Assembly (NCBI GenBank): GCA_937925095.1
Contig: CALEXX010000040.1
Span: 1 to 64,000 of the forward strand
Direction of reading: 5' to 3'
Origin: an uncultured Leptotrichia sp.
GTDB taxonomy: Bacteria > Fusobacteriota > Fusobacteriia > Fusobacteriales > Leptotrichiaceae
DNA: 64,000 nt
Part shown: piece after piece, positions 8,704 to 17,588 of the stretch
How positions within the stretch are numbered: position 1 is the stretch's first letter
Layout: every line of letters starts with the position of its first letter
The notes under the pieces: generated by a model
What the model was told of the DNA's origin: nothing
Database searches by the model: none
The model's input: the letters and a program-made list of their open reading frames with translations, nothing else
Translations under genes and position numbers: made by a program

Positions 8704-8740
8704 ATATGGTTTACATTCCAAAAAGAAGTGTAAGCCATAT
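8704..8740 (+). promoter_or_regulatory. Leader hairpin, possible attenuator, before the Nudix gene
   Basis: ATATGGTTTACA pairs with TGTAAGCCATAT (12 bp, one G-U) around a 13-nt loop, followed by TTTTAATATT. It lies between promoter and start codon, so it could act as a weak leader terminator. Confidence 0.45.
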
Positions 8741-8768
8741 TTTAATATTGAAAAAAGGGAGGGAAAAT

Positions 8769-9536
8769 ATGCTTACAACATTGTGTTATCTTGAAAAGGA
8801 TAATAAATATCTGATGTTACATAGAAATAAAAAGGAAATAGATATAAATAAAGGGAAATGGCTTGGTGTAGGCGGAAAACTGGAAAATGGGGAAACTCCT
8901 GAAGAATGTCTGAGAAGGGAAGTCAGGGAAGAAACAGGATATGAACTGAACAGTTTTGAGTACAGGGGACTTGTAATTTTCAACTACAATGCTGATGAGC
9001 CTTTATTTATGTACCTCTATACAAGTTCTGATTTTAATGGAGTAGAGAAGGAATGTGATGAAGGAGATTTAAAATGGATTTCAAAAGATGAGATTCTCAA
9101 CCTTAAGTTATGGGAAGGAGATAAAATTTTCCTGAAACTGCTATTTGAAAATTCTTCATTCTTTTATCTGACTTTAGATTATGAAAATGATGATTTAATA
9201 GGGTCAAAATTGGAATTTAAGCAGGAATACAGTTCTTTTGAGGTTTTTGTTCCAGAAAAATATGTAGAGAAAATTGTGGAAAATCTGCAGAGATATTCCC
9301 TGCTGACAGAAGGATTTTACGCTGATGTTTATTCTGCATCTGATACAGTTGGCCATTGGAAAACTCTGGAAGGTGGAAGTCCTTTTGATGGAGAAGTGGG
9401 GAAATCAAGTGTTGCAGATGAAAAAATAATGAAGTTCAGGGTAAAAAGAGAATTTGAGGAGCTGGCATATTATTTGGTAAAAGAGGCTCATCCTTATGAA
9501 ACTGCGGTTATTAATGTATTCAGGATGGAAGTTTAG
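8769..9536 (+). CDS. Nudix hydrolase (MutT-like) fused to a YqfO/NIF3-insert-like domain
   Basis: 256 aa starting at 8769 behind GGGAGGG; an upstream in-frame ATG at 8706 has no good site and lies in a hairpin. Residues 1 to about 140 are a Nudix domain with a perfect box: Gly36, x5, Glu42, x7, REVREETGY (50-58). The start of the domain (cycLEKDNKYLMLHR) resembles 8-oxo-dGTP diphosphatases. From about 155 to the end the protein matches the PII/CutA-like domain found inserted in NIF3 proteins and alone as YqfO: FEVFVPEKYVEKIV, then GGSPFDGEVGK and KEAHPYETAVINVF. The function of that domain is unknown; ligand sensing is possible. The gene after it is only 22 bp away. Confidence 0.82.
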   Translation: MLTTLCYLEKDNKYLMLHRNKKEIDINKGKWLGVGGKLENGETPEECLRREVREETGYELNSFEYRGLVIFNYNADEPLFMYLYTSSDFNGVEKECDEGDLKWISKDEILNLKLWEGDKIFLKLLFENSSFFYLTLDYENDDLIGSKLEFKQEYSSFEVFVPEKYVEKIVENLQRYSLLTEGFYADVYSASDTVGHWKTLEGGSPFDGEVGKSSVADEKIMKFRVKREFEELAYYLVKEAHPYETAVINVFRMEV

Positions 9537-9558
9537 AAATTGAGGAAAGGGGAAATCG

Positions 9559-10584
9559 ATGAAAAAAAAATTTTTGTTACTGATATTATTATGTATTATA
9601 AATTTAAATTTAAGTGCTTTAACAATGAAAGAGAAAATTCAGCAGGATTTATCAAAAGTTGGGGTAAAACAGGAAATTATAGATGAAACTGTGAAATTGG
9701 ATAAAGAAACTGGAGAGGGATTTACAACGAAAAATGAAGATGGGGAAGTATCAACAGAAGATAGGGATAAATGGGAAAAAATTTATTTAAAGGATAAAAA
9801 AAATTATGTTGCTTTGGAAAGATTAATAGAATTCTATTTTTTGACTAGAACAGAGAATGATCCTAAAAAAGAGAAGTATATTTCAGAATATTTGAAAACA
9901 AATATTTCTGAAGATAGAAAAAATTTCTTTTTGGGAAAGAATTTTTGGATCAGTTCAAAAGAAAAAACTGAAAAAAATAAATATTTTGAAAAAGTTAAAA
10001 GTATCAGCAATAATCAGTATTATTTGAAAGTAATAGATTTTTTTGAGTATTTATCAAAGGAATCAAAAAATATAAATGAAGATGGAAATTCTAAGTTAAT
10101 GAAACAGAAAATAGATGAAATAACACAAAAAATGGAGGAAATTGATAAAATACTCAATAGTAAAGAGTTGAGAGAAAAATACAGAATTTCTGATGAAGAG
10201 GCATATTCTGAACAATTGAACTTTTTTTTGGCTGGTGGTATCCTAAAAGCAGTAGCAGGGGATACAGAAGGAATGGTCAATGATTTTATAAATAAAATTG
10301 CGAATAAACAGATTTCTAAGGAAGTGGCAGAATATAATAAAAATAAAGAAATGATGACTGTTATGACAATTCAGATGGCAATGGCTTTGAAAGGATTTTT
10401 TGGAGAAATGTCAGAAAAAGAAATTACAAAACTTGAAAAATTGACAAAAAAACTTGAAGATACTGAAATATTTAAAAGAATTATGGAAAATTCTGAAAAT
10501 GATGAAGGTAATGCAAACTTTGAGTCTACGGAAGATAAGGAAAGCAATATTTATCATGGAGAAAAAAAGAAATATGATAAATAA
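9559..10584 (+). CDS. Secreted or periplasmic protein of unknown function
   Basis: 341 aa. The N-terminus MKKKFLLLILLCIINLNLSA is a signal peptide without a convincing lipobox Cys at the cleavage site. The mature part is highly charged, lysine- and glutamate-rich and largely helical, with coiled-coil-like stretches around residues 170-200 (KQKIDEITQKMEEIDKIL) and 285-300. A more hydrophobic region (FFLAGGILKAVAGD, then MMTVMTIQMAMALKGFF) lies between 220 and 280. I do not recognise a family. It sits 22 bp after the Nudix gene behind GAGGAAAGGGG, so it may be co-transcribed, but no functional link is evident. Confidence 0.6.
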   Translation: MKKKFLLLILLCIINLNLSALTMKEKIQQDLSKVGVKQEIIDETVKLDKETGEGFTTKNEDGEVSTEDRDKWEKIYLKDKKNYVALERLIEFYFLTRTENDPKKEKYISEYLKTNISEDRKNFFLGKNFWISSKEKTEKNKYFEKVKSISNNQYYLKVIDFFEYLSKESKNINEDGNSKLMKQKIDEITQKMEEIDKILNSKELREKYRISDEEAYSEQLNFFLAGGILKAVAGDTEGMVNDFINKIANKQISKEVAEYNKNKEMMTVMTIQMAMALKGFFGEMSEKEITKLEKLTKKLEDTEIFKRIMENSENDEGNANFESTEDKESNIYHGEKKKYDK

Positions 10585-10664
10585 CAAACTTATATTCTTT
10601 AAAATTATCATATAATATGATAATATAGTGGAAGGTAAGTATTATATTAAAACGGAAGTGTGGA

Positions 10665-12743
10665 ATGGCAACATATAATTTATTATTTAAAAATTTAGAA
10701 GAATTAAAAATAAAAGGTGTCGGAAAAACAAGCATAAGTAAATTTAATAAACTTGGGGTATTCACTTTGCATGATTTACTCTATTTTTTTCCGAGGGCTT
10801 ACGAAGACAGGACAAATAGCAAAAATATTGTAAATCTCCTGCAGGATGAGTTTGCTGCAGTCAGGGGAGTTATTATAAATGTTACAACTCAGTATATAAA
10901 AGCAGGAAGGACAATGTTTAAAGCTATATTGAAGGATGATACCGGAATAATGGAATTAGTCTGGTTTAATAACAGGTATATAAAAAGCTATATAAAAATA
11001 GGTGACGAGCTTCTTGTGTATGGAAAGGTAAAAAAATCAGCAAAATTTCAAATGGTAAATCCTGAATATAAAAGACTGAATGAAAACGGTCTTGTAAAGG
11101 GGAAAAGTGGTGAGCAGATATTACCCATTTATCCTTCTACAGCTTCATTGAGGCAGGAATCAATAAGAAAAATAATAAATGATGTACTGCTTGATTATGG
11201 ATACCTGCTGGAGGAAAATATTCCTGAAGAGCTTTTAAAAAAGGGGAAACTGCTTCCAAGAAAGGAAGCTATATTAAATGTACATTTTCCTGAAAGTTTT
11301 GAAAAGAAAGAGGAAGCAAAGAGGAGATTTATGCTGGAGGAAATTCTCCTTCTGGAAATGGGAATATTGCAGAACAGGTTTGAAACTGATAAGGCAAATA
11401 ACAATATTTATGAAATAGAAGATAATAAAAAGCTTGTCAGTAAATTTATAGACAGCCTTGAATATGATCTTACAAAGGCACAGAAACGTGTAGTTGCAGA
11501 AATCTATAAAGAACTGAAGGCTGGGAAAATAGTAAATAGGCTTATACAGGGGGATGTAGGTTCAGGAAAAACAATAGTTTCACTGATTATGCTGCTATAT
11601 ATGGCAGAAAACAGTTATCAGGGGGTCATAATGGCACCTACGGAAATTCTTGCCACCCAGCATTACCTTGGAATTGTGGATGAATTTATGAATCTTGATG
11701 TGAGGGTGGAACTGCTGACAGGAAGTGTAAAAGGGAAAAAAAGGGAAAAACTTCTGGCAGAGATAGAAAATGGGCTTGTGGACATTGTCATAGGAACACA
11801 TGCCCTCATTGAAAATGATGTGATATTTAAAAATCTTGGATTAATTATAATAGATGAGCAGCACAGGTTTGGAGTCACCCAGAGGAAGCTTCTCAGGGAA
11901 AAGGGAAGCCTTGCCAACCTTATTGTAATGAGTGCAACTCCGATTCCACGTTCGCTGGCACTTACAATATATGGAGATTTGGATGTTTCAATTATTGATG
12001 AACTGCCTGCAGGAAGAATGCCTATAAAGACAAAATGGATTAAGAACGAAGCTGAAAGGCAGAAAATGTACAACTTCATTGCAAAAAAAATCAAGGAAGG
12101 CAGACAGGTATATGTTGTCTCTCCACTTATTGAAGAAAGTGAAACGTTAAATGTGAAGTCGGCTCAGGAAACATTTGAAGAATACAGCGGGATATTTCCT
12201 AACAGAAGAATTGGGCTAATTCATGGGAAGCAGAATTATAAGGAAAAACAGGAAGTTATGAGTAAGTTTAAAAAACATGAACTTGACATACTGGTTTCCA
12301 CGACGGTAATCGAGGTGGGAGTCAATGTTCCAAATGCTTCAATAATGGTAATACGTGATGCCCAAAGATTTGGTCTTTCATCTCTTCACCAGCTGCGTGG
12401 AAGAGTAGGGAGAGGTCAGTATCAGTCATACTGTTTTCTGGAATCAGAAACTGATAATGAACTTTCTGCAAAACGTCTGGAAGTTATGGAAAAAACCACC
12501 GATGGATTTAAAATAGCTGAGGAAGATTTGAAATTGAGAAATTCAGGAGAAATAATGGGAACACGTCAAAGTGGAGTATCAGACATGGTACTGACGGATA
12601 TTGTTAAAAATGTAAAGGAAATAAAGTATGTTCGTGATTATGTAATAAAATATCTTGAACGGAATAACGGAAAAGTGGAAAATGAATATCTAAGACTTGA
12701 TATATATGAGAAATTTCATAAAAATGGAAAGATAGAAAATTAA
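10665..12743 (+). CDS. recG: ATP-dependent DNA helicase RecG
   Basis: 692 aa, usual length. RecG remodels stalled replication forks and Holliday junctions. The N-terminal wedge/OB region contains LLYFFPRAYEDRT near 40. The helicase core has Walker A GDVGSGKT (near 300), DEQH box IIDEQHRFGV (near 400), motif III MSATPIPRSLAL, then the second RecA-like domain with STTVIEVGVNVPNA and QLRGRVGRGQ, and the RecG-specific C-terminal SGEIMGTRQSG. The start ATG at 10665 follows a modest GGAAGTGTGG site. Alone on the plus strand, followed at 87 bp by the EamA gene. Confidence 0.96.
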   Translation: MATYNLLFKNLEELKIKGVGKTSISKFNKLGVFTLHDLLYFFPRAYEDRTNSKNIVNLLQDEFAAVRGVIINVTTQYIKAGRTMFKAILKDDTGIMELVWFNNRYIKSYIKIGDELLVYGKVKKSAKFQMVNPEYKRLNENGLVKGKSGEQILPIYPSTASLRQESIRKIINDVLLDYGYLLEENIPEELLKKGKLLPRKEAILNVHFPESFEKKEEAKRRFMLEEILLLEMGILQNRFETDKANNNIYEIEDNKKLVSKFIDSLEYDLTKAQKRVVAEIYKELKAGKIVNRLIQGDVGSGKTIVSLIMLLYMAENSYQGVIMAPTEILATQHYLGIVDEFMNLDVRVELLTGSVKGKKREKLLAEIENGLVDIVIGTHALIENDVIFKNLGLIIIDEQHRFGVTQRKLLREKGSLANLIVMSATPIPRSLALTIYGDLDVSIIDELPAGRMPIKTKWIKNEAERQKMYNFIAKKIKEGRQVYVVSPLIEESETLNVKSAQETFEEYSGIFPNRRIGLIHGKQNYKEKQEVMSKFKKHELDILVSTTVIEVGVNVPNASIMVIRDAQRFGLSSLHQLRGRVGRGQYQSYCFLESETDNELSAKRLEVMEKTTDGFKIAEEDLKLRNSGEIMGTRQSGVSDMVLTDIVKNVKEIKYVRDYVIKYLERNNGKVENEYLRLDIYEKFHKNGKIEN

Positions 12744-12829
12744 AAAAATTGTTTTAAAAACTGGTACTTCTAATAATCTATACTGAAAAGATTAAATAAT
12801 TTTTATTTAAATGGAAAGGATTTCAATAA

Positions 12830-13729
12830 ATGAAAAAATTAGTAAAAAGATACATTGCAGAATCGGGACTGCTTTTAATAGGAATTCTCTGGGGAATGGG
12901 ATTTGTTACTGTAAAAATTGGGCTGAATGCAGGAATGAACACATTTTATCTTATGTGGCTCAGATTTCTGGGGAGTTTTGTGCTACTGTCCATATTATTC
13001 AGGAAAAAAATAAAGAAAGTTTCAAAGGATGATTTGAAGGCTGGAGTAATACTGGGAATTATACAGTATTTTGGTTATGTGTTCCAGACATATGGAGCGG
13101 CAAATACAACCGTAGGAAAAAATGCTTTTTTCACAGCAATTAACGTAATAATTGTACCTTATATATTTTGGATATTAAATAAGAAAAGACCTGATATATT
13201 TTCTTTTTCTGCATCAATTATTTGTCTGATTGGAGTAGGAATAATGAGCCTTGACAGTAACCTGAACTTTACCCATCTCAATAAAGGAGATGTAATGACA
13301 ATAATATCGGCATTTTTCTTTGCATTGCAGGTGGCTTATACAGGATATTTTGGAAGAAAAGTTCATCCGATGAATTTAGTGCTTCTTCAGATGCTTGTAG
13401 GAGGTCTGCTGTTTGCAGGAACACAGTTTGCAACTTCAGGATTAAGGGAAGTTATACCACTCCATGGAGAAACTTTGATGGCAATTATTTATTTAGTTGT
13501 TTTTTCAACAGCAATACCAATGATGCTTCAGATATATTGCCAAAGGCTGACAACTGCTACAAAGGCTTCTATACTAATGTCTACTGAATCAATGTTTGCA
13601 CCTGTGTTTGCATTCTTCATTCTAGGAGAAATGATGACATTGCGTGTTGCACTGGGAGCTATTTTTATACTATTTTCAGTAGTTGTTTCGGAAACAAAAC
13701 TGGGACTTGTAAAGGAAGCAAAATTATAA
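12830..13729 (+). CDS. EamA/DMT-superfamily metabolite exporter
   Basis: 299 aa with about ten predicted transmembrane helices in two EamA repeats (roughly 15-140 and 155-295). Signature-like features are GILWGMGFVTVKIG in helix 1, YGAANTTVGKNAFFTA in the first half, and TKASILMSTESMFAPVFAF near the C-terminus. Proteins of this group export amino acids or other small metabolites; the substrate cannot be told from the sequence. The ribosome site AAAGGATTTC precedes the ATG. Followed by a long bidirectional terminator. Confidence 0.85.
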   Translation: MKKLVKRYIAESGLLLIGILWGMGFVTVKIGLNAGMNTFYLMWLRFLGSFVLLSILFRKKIKKVSKDDLKAGVILGIIQYFGYVFQTYGAANTTVGKNAFFTAINVIIVPYIFWILNKKRPDIFSFSASIICLIGVGIMSLDSNLNFTHLNKGDVMTIISAFFFALQVAYTGYFGRKVHPMNLVLLQMLVGGLLFAGTQFATSGLREVIPLHGETLMAIIYLVVFSTAIPMMLQIYCQRLTTATKASILMSTESMFAPVFAFFILGEMMTLRVALGAIFILFSVVVSETKLGLVKEAKL

Positions 13730-13749
13730 ACCTTTAAATAACTGGACTA

Positions 13750-13809
13750 AAAAAGAACATGATTAAAAAAACTTATAAATTAAGAGTTTTTACAAATCAT
13801 GTTCTTTTT
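13750..13809. terminator. Bidirectional terminator between EamA gene and the GHKL operon
   Basis: AAAAAGAACATGATT pairs perfectly with AATCATGTTCTTTTT, enclosing a second partial stem. It separates two convergent transcription units. Confidence 0.88.
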
Positions 13810-13838
13810 ATTGATTTTTTCCATTCAAAATAGATTTT

Positions 13839-14585
13839 CTAATCCATTATCAGTAAAAGATTATCTATTTTTTCTGTAATTTTTTCCTTAAGTTCATTTT
13901 CCTCAAAATAATCAAGAAGATATGTTCCCCCTAAAATATTGAGGTATATGATAATTTCATTAAATAATTTTGTCTTTATTCTTACTCCATTTTTTTCAAA
14001 ATCATAAACGGCAGATAAAAAAGCTTTTGTAACAGTAGGACTGCTACTGAAACTGCTTGAAAAAAGGTACAGTAGCTTTGTTCTGAAATCTGTTTTAAAA
14101 ACATTAAGTAGCTCAAATGGATTAGCATGTGTTCCATCATAAACAAGATGCCCTGTCCACCATAATCTTGCTAAAGGATGCATAATAAGGGACTTCCTTT
14201 TTCCGTGTGAAAAGAAAAAGGTATTTTTTATCAAATTTTCAGTTACTTCTTTTTTATCAAAAGAATTTCTATATTTTACATAGTCCCAGAAATCACTATG
14301 TGCCATTCCTGCCCATAAATTTTCATTTGATGCCTCTACAACTGATAAATTTTTCATTGCAGAATAAAGAATTTTTACATTTTCCAAATCAGTGTCTTCA
14401 GGATTTTCAGAAGACATATCCAGATTAAATTGAGGAACTTCCTTTTTAAATTCGAGGAAAGGCGAATTATCGTCGAAAAACTTGAAAATCCAGTCGTTTG
14501 TACTAGACTTATAGTTTTCAAGATTAATTTCAACATTTTTTCTCAATGTTTCAAGAGAAATTTCCTTTAAAAAATTCAGTATCAT
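13839..14585 (-). CDS. DUF6339-like protein, third gene of a GHKL ATPase operon
   Basis: 248 aa. Conserved-looking features are NLWAGMAHSDFWDYVKYR (near 88-105), HPLARLWWTGHLVYD (near 136-150), a serine-rich FSSSFSSSPTVTKAFL, and a C-terminal LNILGGTYLLDYFEE. This pattern fits, from memory, the DUF6339 family found beside ATPases in putative defence clusters; the family assignment needs a profile search. Soluble, no signal peptide. Its ATG overlaps the stop of the preceding gene as ATGA (14582-14585), so the two are translationally coupled. Function unknown; it could be the effector or an adaptor of the system. Confidence 0.6.
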   Translation of the reverse strand: MILNFLKEISLETLRKNVEINLENYKSSTNDWIFKFFDDNSPFLEFKKEVPQFNLDMSSENPEDTDLENVKILYSAMKNLSVVEASNENLWAGMAHSDFWDYVKYRNSFDKKEVTENLIKNTFFFSHGKRKSLIMHPLARLWWTGHLVYDGTHANPFELLNVFKTDFRTKLLYLFSSSFSSSPTVTKAFLSAVYDFEKNGVRIKTKLFNEIIIYLNILGGTYLLDYFEENELKEKITEKIDNLLLIMD

Positions 14586-15448
14586 ACTATTTCCTCCTCG
14601 CTCTGTTCAAGTTCCATCATTGCATTGAAACTTCTGCTTACAGGGAAATTTATTATTTTTTGTGCCAAGTCATAGGAAAACTCCCTTTCAAGTGTTTCCC
14701 TGTTCAGTTCAATATTCATATTTGCCAGCACTTTTTTAATTGTTTTAAACCAGCTGTATTCTTCAAAAGTTTCTAAATCGGAATTTTTCATATTTTCAAA
14801 AACATAAATCAATGTTGGGAAAATAACCGAAGAATGAAGCAGAGGCTGGAAAATACCCTTTGACAATATTGAATACTGCTCGTATTCAGTTTTGTAAAGT
14901 GAAATTCCAATTCTATCATTCATCATGTCAATTTCCATTCCGCTTTTATCTTCAGAATTCTTTTTCAGTATTAAAAATATTGAAGGCATCTGAACAAGAT
15001 TATCCTTTTCTTTTTCAATTTCAATGTTGAAAGGCTTAGCAATTGCAAGAATGTTAGCTTTTTCAAGATTAAATGTAACATCTTTATAGTCATCATTGAA
15101 ATTTTTATTTGTATAGTTGTCAATCTGTGTTTTTGCTATAATGAAAAAACAGATATTTATCTTGTTGTTAAGCAGGGATTCGTGTATAGAAATATTTTCA
15201 AATCCAAGTTTTGATTTTATTATAGTTCTGTAAGAAGTAGAAGGACATTCTATGTGGAATACAAATTCCGCATATTCCTCCTCAATAAGGTTCAGTAACT
15301 TTTCATCATCTGTGTTTGCAGTCAGATGGAAAATTATCTCATCACCCTTTCTTCCAACTTTCAGGTTTGACGTGAAGGAAGAATTTACATAGTCATCTGA
15401 AAAATAAGTAAGTACAGGGTAAGGATAAAGTCTATACTCTATATTCAT
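14582..15448 (-). CDS. Protein of unknown function, second gene of the GHKL ATPase operon
   Basis: 288 aa from ATG 15448, chosen because GGAGGT lies 8 nt before it; an in-frame ATG 27 bp earlier has no site. It begins NIEYRLYPYPVLTYFSDDY and contains YAEFVFHIECPSTSYRTII, LAIAKPFNIE and a C-terminal FSYDLAQKIINFPVSRSF. No signal peptide or membrane segment. I do not recognise a domain; the mixed alpha/beta composition suggests a structural or target-recognition partner. It starts 17 bp inside the GHKL gene and ends overlapping the third gene by 4 bp, so the three products are probably made in a fixed ratio and form a complex. Confidence 0.62.
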   Translation of the reverse strand: MNIEYRLYPYPVLTYFSDDYVNSSFTSNLKVGRKGDEIIFHLTANTDDEKLLNLIEEEYAEFVFHIECPSTSYRTIIKSKLGFENISIHESLLNNKINICFFIIAKTQIDNYTNKNFNDDYKDVTFNLEKANILAIAKPFNIEIEKEKDNLVQMPSIFLILKKNSEDKSGMEIDMMNDRIGISLYKTEYEQYSILSKGIFQPLLHSSVIFPTLIYVFENMKNSDLETFEEYSWFKTIKKVLANMNIELNRETLEREFSYDLAQKIINFPVSRSFNAMMELEQSEEEIV

Positions 15449-17438
15449 ATAATTCCACCTCCATCGAACATTCATCGGAATAATTTAAAATAAAGGTCAT
15501 AACAAATTTTTCATCTTTTTTCAAATTTTCAATGTATATTTTATCCTGGTTCAGAAGAAGGGAATTGTCAATGCTGTCATCCTTGTATGCATTTCTTATT
15601 CTTGACTTAAGGTTATTCTGTTCTCCTGAAAGGCTTATACGTACACAGGCTTTTTCAATATCCCTCTGAGGAGATATTACAAGTCTGTATTTTTTCATTT
15701 TCTTATTTAGTAATATTAAACGTAGACCTGCATCTTCAACACGTTTTATTTCCTGTATTTCAGTAACATTATTATCAGAATTTAATATGGAAAATTCATT
15801 TTTCAGATATTTTTCCTCTTCAAGTATATTTGCCACATTTCCAAATACTGAATCAGCAATTTCCATAACTTCATCATTGAAGTCATCTGTAATACTCATT
15901 CTAGGATTGTTGAAATCATCGCTGGTTTTAGGTATAGTTTTTATATTTCTCTTTTTAGGATTTTCAGTAATCTGTTCAGCAGAAACTTTTCTTGTTTCAT
16001 CGCTTATCTTATCAATTTTACTGTTTTCAACACTTGCATCAAGAAGTAGAAGATTATCAGGCAGGAATTTTCCTATTCCTTCAACTTCCATATGTTCATC
16101 AACATTGCTTCTTCCAAGTTCTATAATTTTATTTATAATTAGCTGTTTCAATTCCCTTAAAACATTTTTTGCATTTTTGTCGGGATGTCTGTCAGGTTCC
16201 CAGCTGTCATGCTGAGGAGCTTCCATCTGCTTGAAATAACTGTTAAGATTATCTCCGCTTAAAATAAAGATGGCAGAAAATCTTATATTTGATGGCAATC
16301 TGTCCAAATCAAATATTTTCATTCCGTTTGCACGTGAAATGAGAACTTTTCTGTTTAAGTTGTCATATAAAATCTTCAGTTCAAAAGGTCCTAAATCCCT
16401 GAAAGTATCCCCAAGAAAGAAACTGTTAGGATGTTCCCCAGGGTTGTCAGTAGATGTAAGCACCTGATAGTAACTCCATATAGACTGATATTTTTTGTCT
16501 TCGTTTATTTTGAAACTTTCAATTATATTTTTTAGAGTATTTTCTGAAATTGTTATATCTCCAATTTTAACAACAAGATTTTTATTGTATATTGCCACAA
16601 GGAAGTTATCCAGTATAGCTATTACAAGTTCTTCCTGCCAGTTGTCAGCATTCAGGAAACCTGCTATGTAAAGGTCAGTTCCGGTAGTACCGTTTCTCTT
16701 GAAGGAAGAATCAAGGTTAAGTTCTTCAAATAGTGGAGTATTTTTTTCTGTTTCTCCGTAGTATCCTATTCCCTGTGTGAATTTTTCAGTAGTTCCTACC
16801 TTCCATTTTGGAGGACCTGACATTGAAATCTGATATCCCATTCCCTGAGTATTTTTATTATCTTCTATTGGGAAGGAAATAAGTCTCGAAACACCTTGAG
16901 AAGCAAGAATTCCGTCTGTATCAAAACTTGTATAGAAGACAGTTCTTATATCCGAGCACGCAAAAGGAGCGGATTTACCAATACCGTAACTTCCACCTGT
17001 TGCACCTTGCTTATCAGAAATACCTGAAGATTTTATCAGGCTATGCCATGGATTTACTTTGTATGGTTCCTTTGAACCTGTCAGTCCTGTAGTGTTAAAA
17101 TCACTAATTCTTAAAATATCTATACTTTTTTCATTCATTCTGGCACAGGCTTTTTCAAAGAAAATCTTTGATTTCTGATCTGTTTCAAAATGAAGACATG
17201 TGTTTAGGGCTTCATCTAATTTTGCATAACCCGGCAGATTTTTTGTTTTCATCTGAAATTTTGCAAATTCCACAGTTACCGGGACTGAAGTATCAAGACG
17301 TGCATCCAGTGAGTTCTGGCATACCTCTTTTGCCAGAGAAGAAAACAGAGTTCCTCTGTAAGTTTCGATTCCTGCTTCGCTTATTCCGTGCCTTTGGGCA
17401 TAATTGCTTTCAGGAAAATTCCAATTTATATTACTCAT
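15432..17438 (-). CDS. GHKL (Hsp90/MutL-type) ATPase, lead gene of a three-gene operon
   Basis: 668 aa. The N-terminal 200 residues carry the Bergerat fold motifs: N-box AKEVCQNSLDAR (Glu38, Asn42), G1-like ISDFNTTGL (Asp113, Gly118), and G2 GGSYGIGKSAPFACS (148-162). A long middle and C-terminal region (about 200-668) has no family I can name; it includes FKQMEAPQHDSWEPDRHPD near 410 and a Lys/Asp-rich linker near 480-530. GHKL ATPases open and close as dimers to act on nucleic acid or partner proteins, and this type recurs in uncharacterised anti-phage clusters. ATG 17438 is the first usable start (in-frame TAA is just upstream). Its only good ribosome site is 40 nt away across a hairpin. 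Confidence 0.78.
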   Translation of the reverse strand: MSNINWNFPESNYAQRHGISEAGIETYRGTLFSSLAKEVCQNSLDARLDTSVPVTVEFAKFQMKTKNLPGYAKLDEALNTCLHFETDQKSKIFFEKACARMNEKSIDILRISDFNTTGLTGSKEPYKVNPWHSLIKSSGISDKQGATGGSYGIGKSAPFACSDIRTVFYTSFDTDGILASQGVSRLISFPIEDNKNTQGMGYQISMSGPPKWKVGTTEKFTQGIGYYGETEKNTPLFEELNLDSSFKRNGTTGTDLYIAGFLNADNWQEELVIAILDNFLVAIYNKNLVVKIGDITISENTLKNIIESFKINEDKKYQSIWSYYQVLTSTDNPGEHPNSFFLGDTFRDLGPFELKILYDNLNRKVLISRANGMKIFDLDRLPSNIRFSAIFILSGDNLNSYFKQMEAPQHDSWEPDRHPDKNAKNVLRELKQLIINKIIELGRSNVDEHMEVEGIGKFLPDNLLLLDASVENSKIDKISDETRKVSAEQITENPKKRNIKTIPKTSDDFNNPRMSITDDFNDEVMEIADSVFGNVANILEEEKYLKNEFSILNSDNNVTEIQEIKRVEDAGLRLILLNKKMKKYRLVISPQRDIEKACVRISLSGEQNNLKSRIRNAYKDDSIDNSLLLNQDKIYIENLKKDEKFVMTFILNYSDECSMEVELYEYRV

Positions 17439-17447
17439 ATATTATAA

Positions 17448-17475
17448 AAACTGAAATTTCTATAACTTTCAGTTT
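17448..17475 (-). promoter_or_regulatory. Hairpin between Shine-Dalgarno and start codon of the GHKL gene
   Basis: Minus-strand order: AAAGGAGGG (17487-17479), 3 nt, a perfect 9-bp stem AAACTGAAA/TTTCAGTTT with a 10-nt loop, 9 nt, then ATG at 17438. Linear spacing is 40 nt; with the hairpin folded it is 12 nt. This could bridge the gap or regulate initiation; as DNA it is also a possible operator. Confidence 0.5.
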
Positions 17476-17500
17476 ACACCCTCCTTTAAAATTATATATT

Positions 17501-17506
17501 ATTATA
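17501..17506 (-). promoter_or_regulatory. Possible -10 element for the GHKL operon
   Basis: A consensus TATAAT reads toward the operon, giving a leader of about 55 nt. No convincing -35 is positioned with it, so activity is uncertain. Confidence 0.35.
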
Positions 17507-17588
17507 CCTTAAATTTATCATAAATAATTTACAATAGTCAATAGTTTTTAAAAAAATATTTGAAAAACTAGTCATTTTATTCAAATTA

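Noticed and set aside
11663..12094. Long minus-strand ORF (143 codons) inside recG
   Set aside because: Antisense shadow of the helicase core, with no ribosome site and Ser/Ile-rich shadow-type composition.
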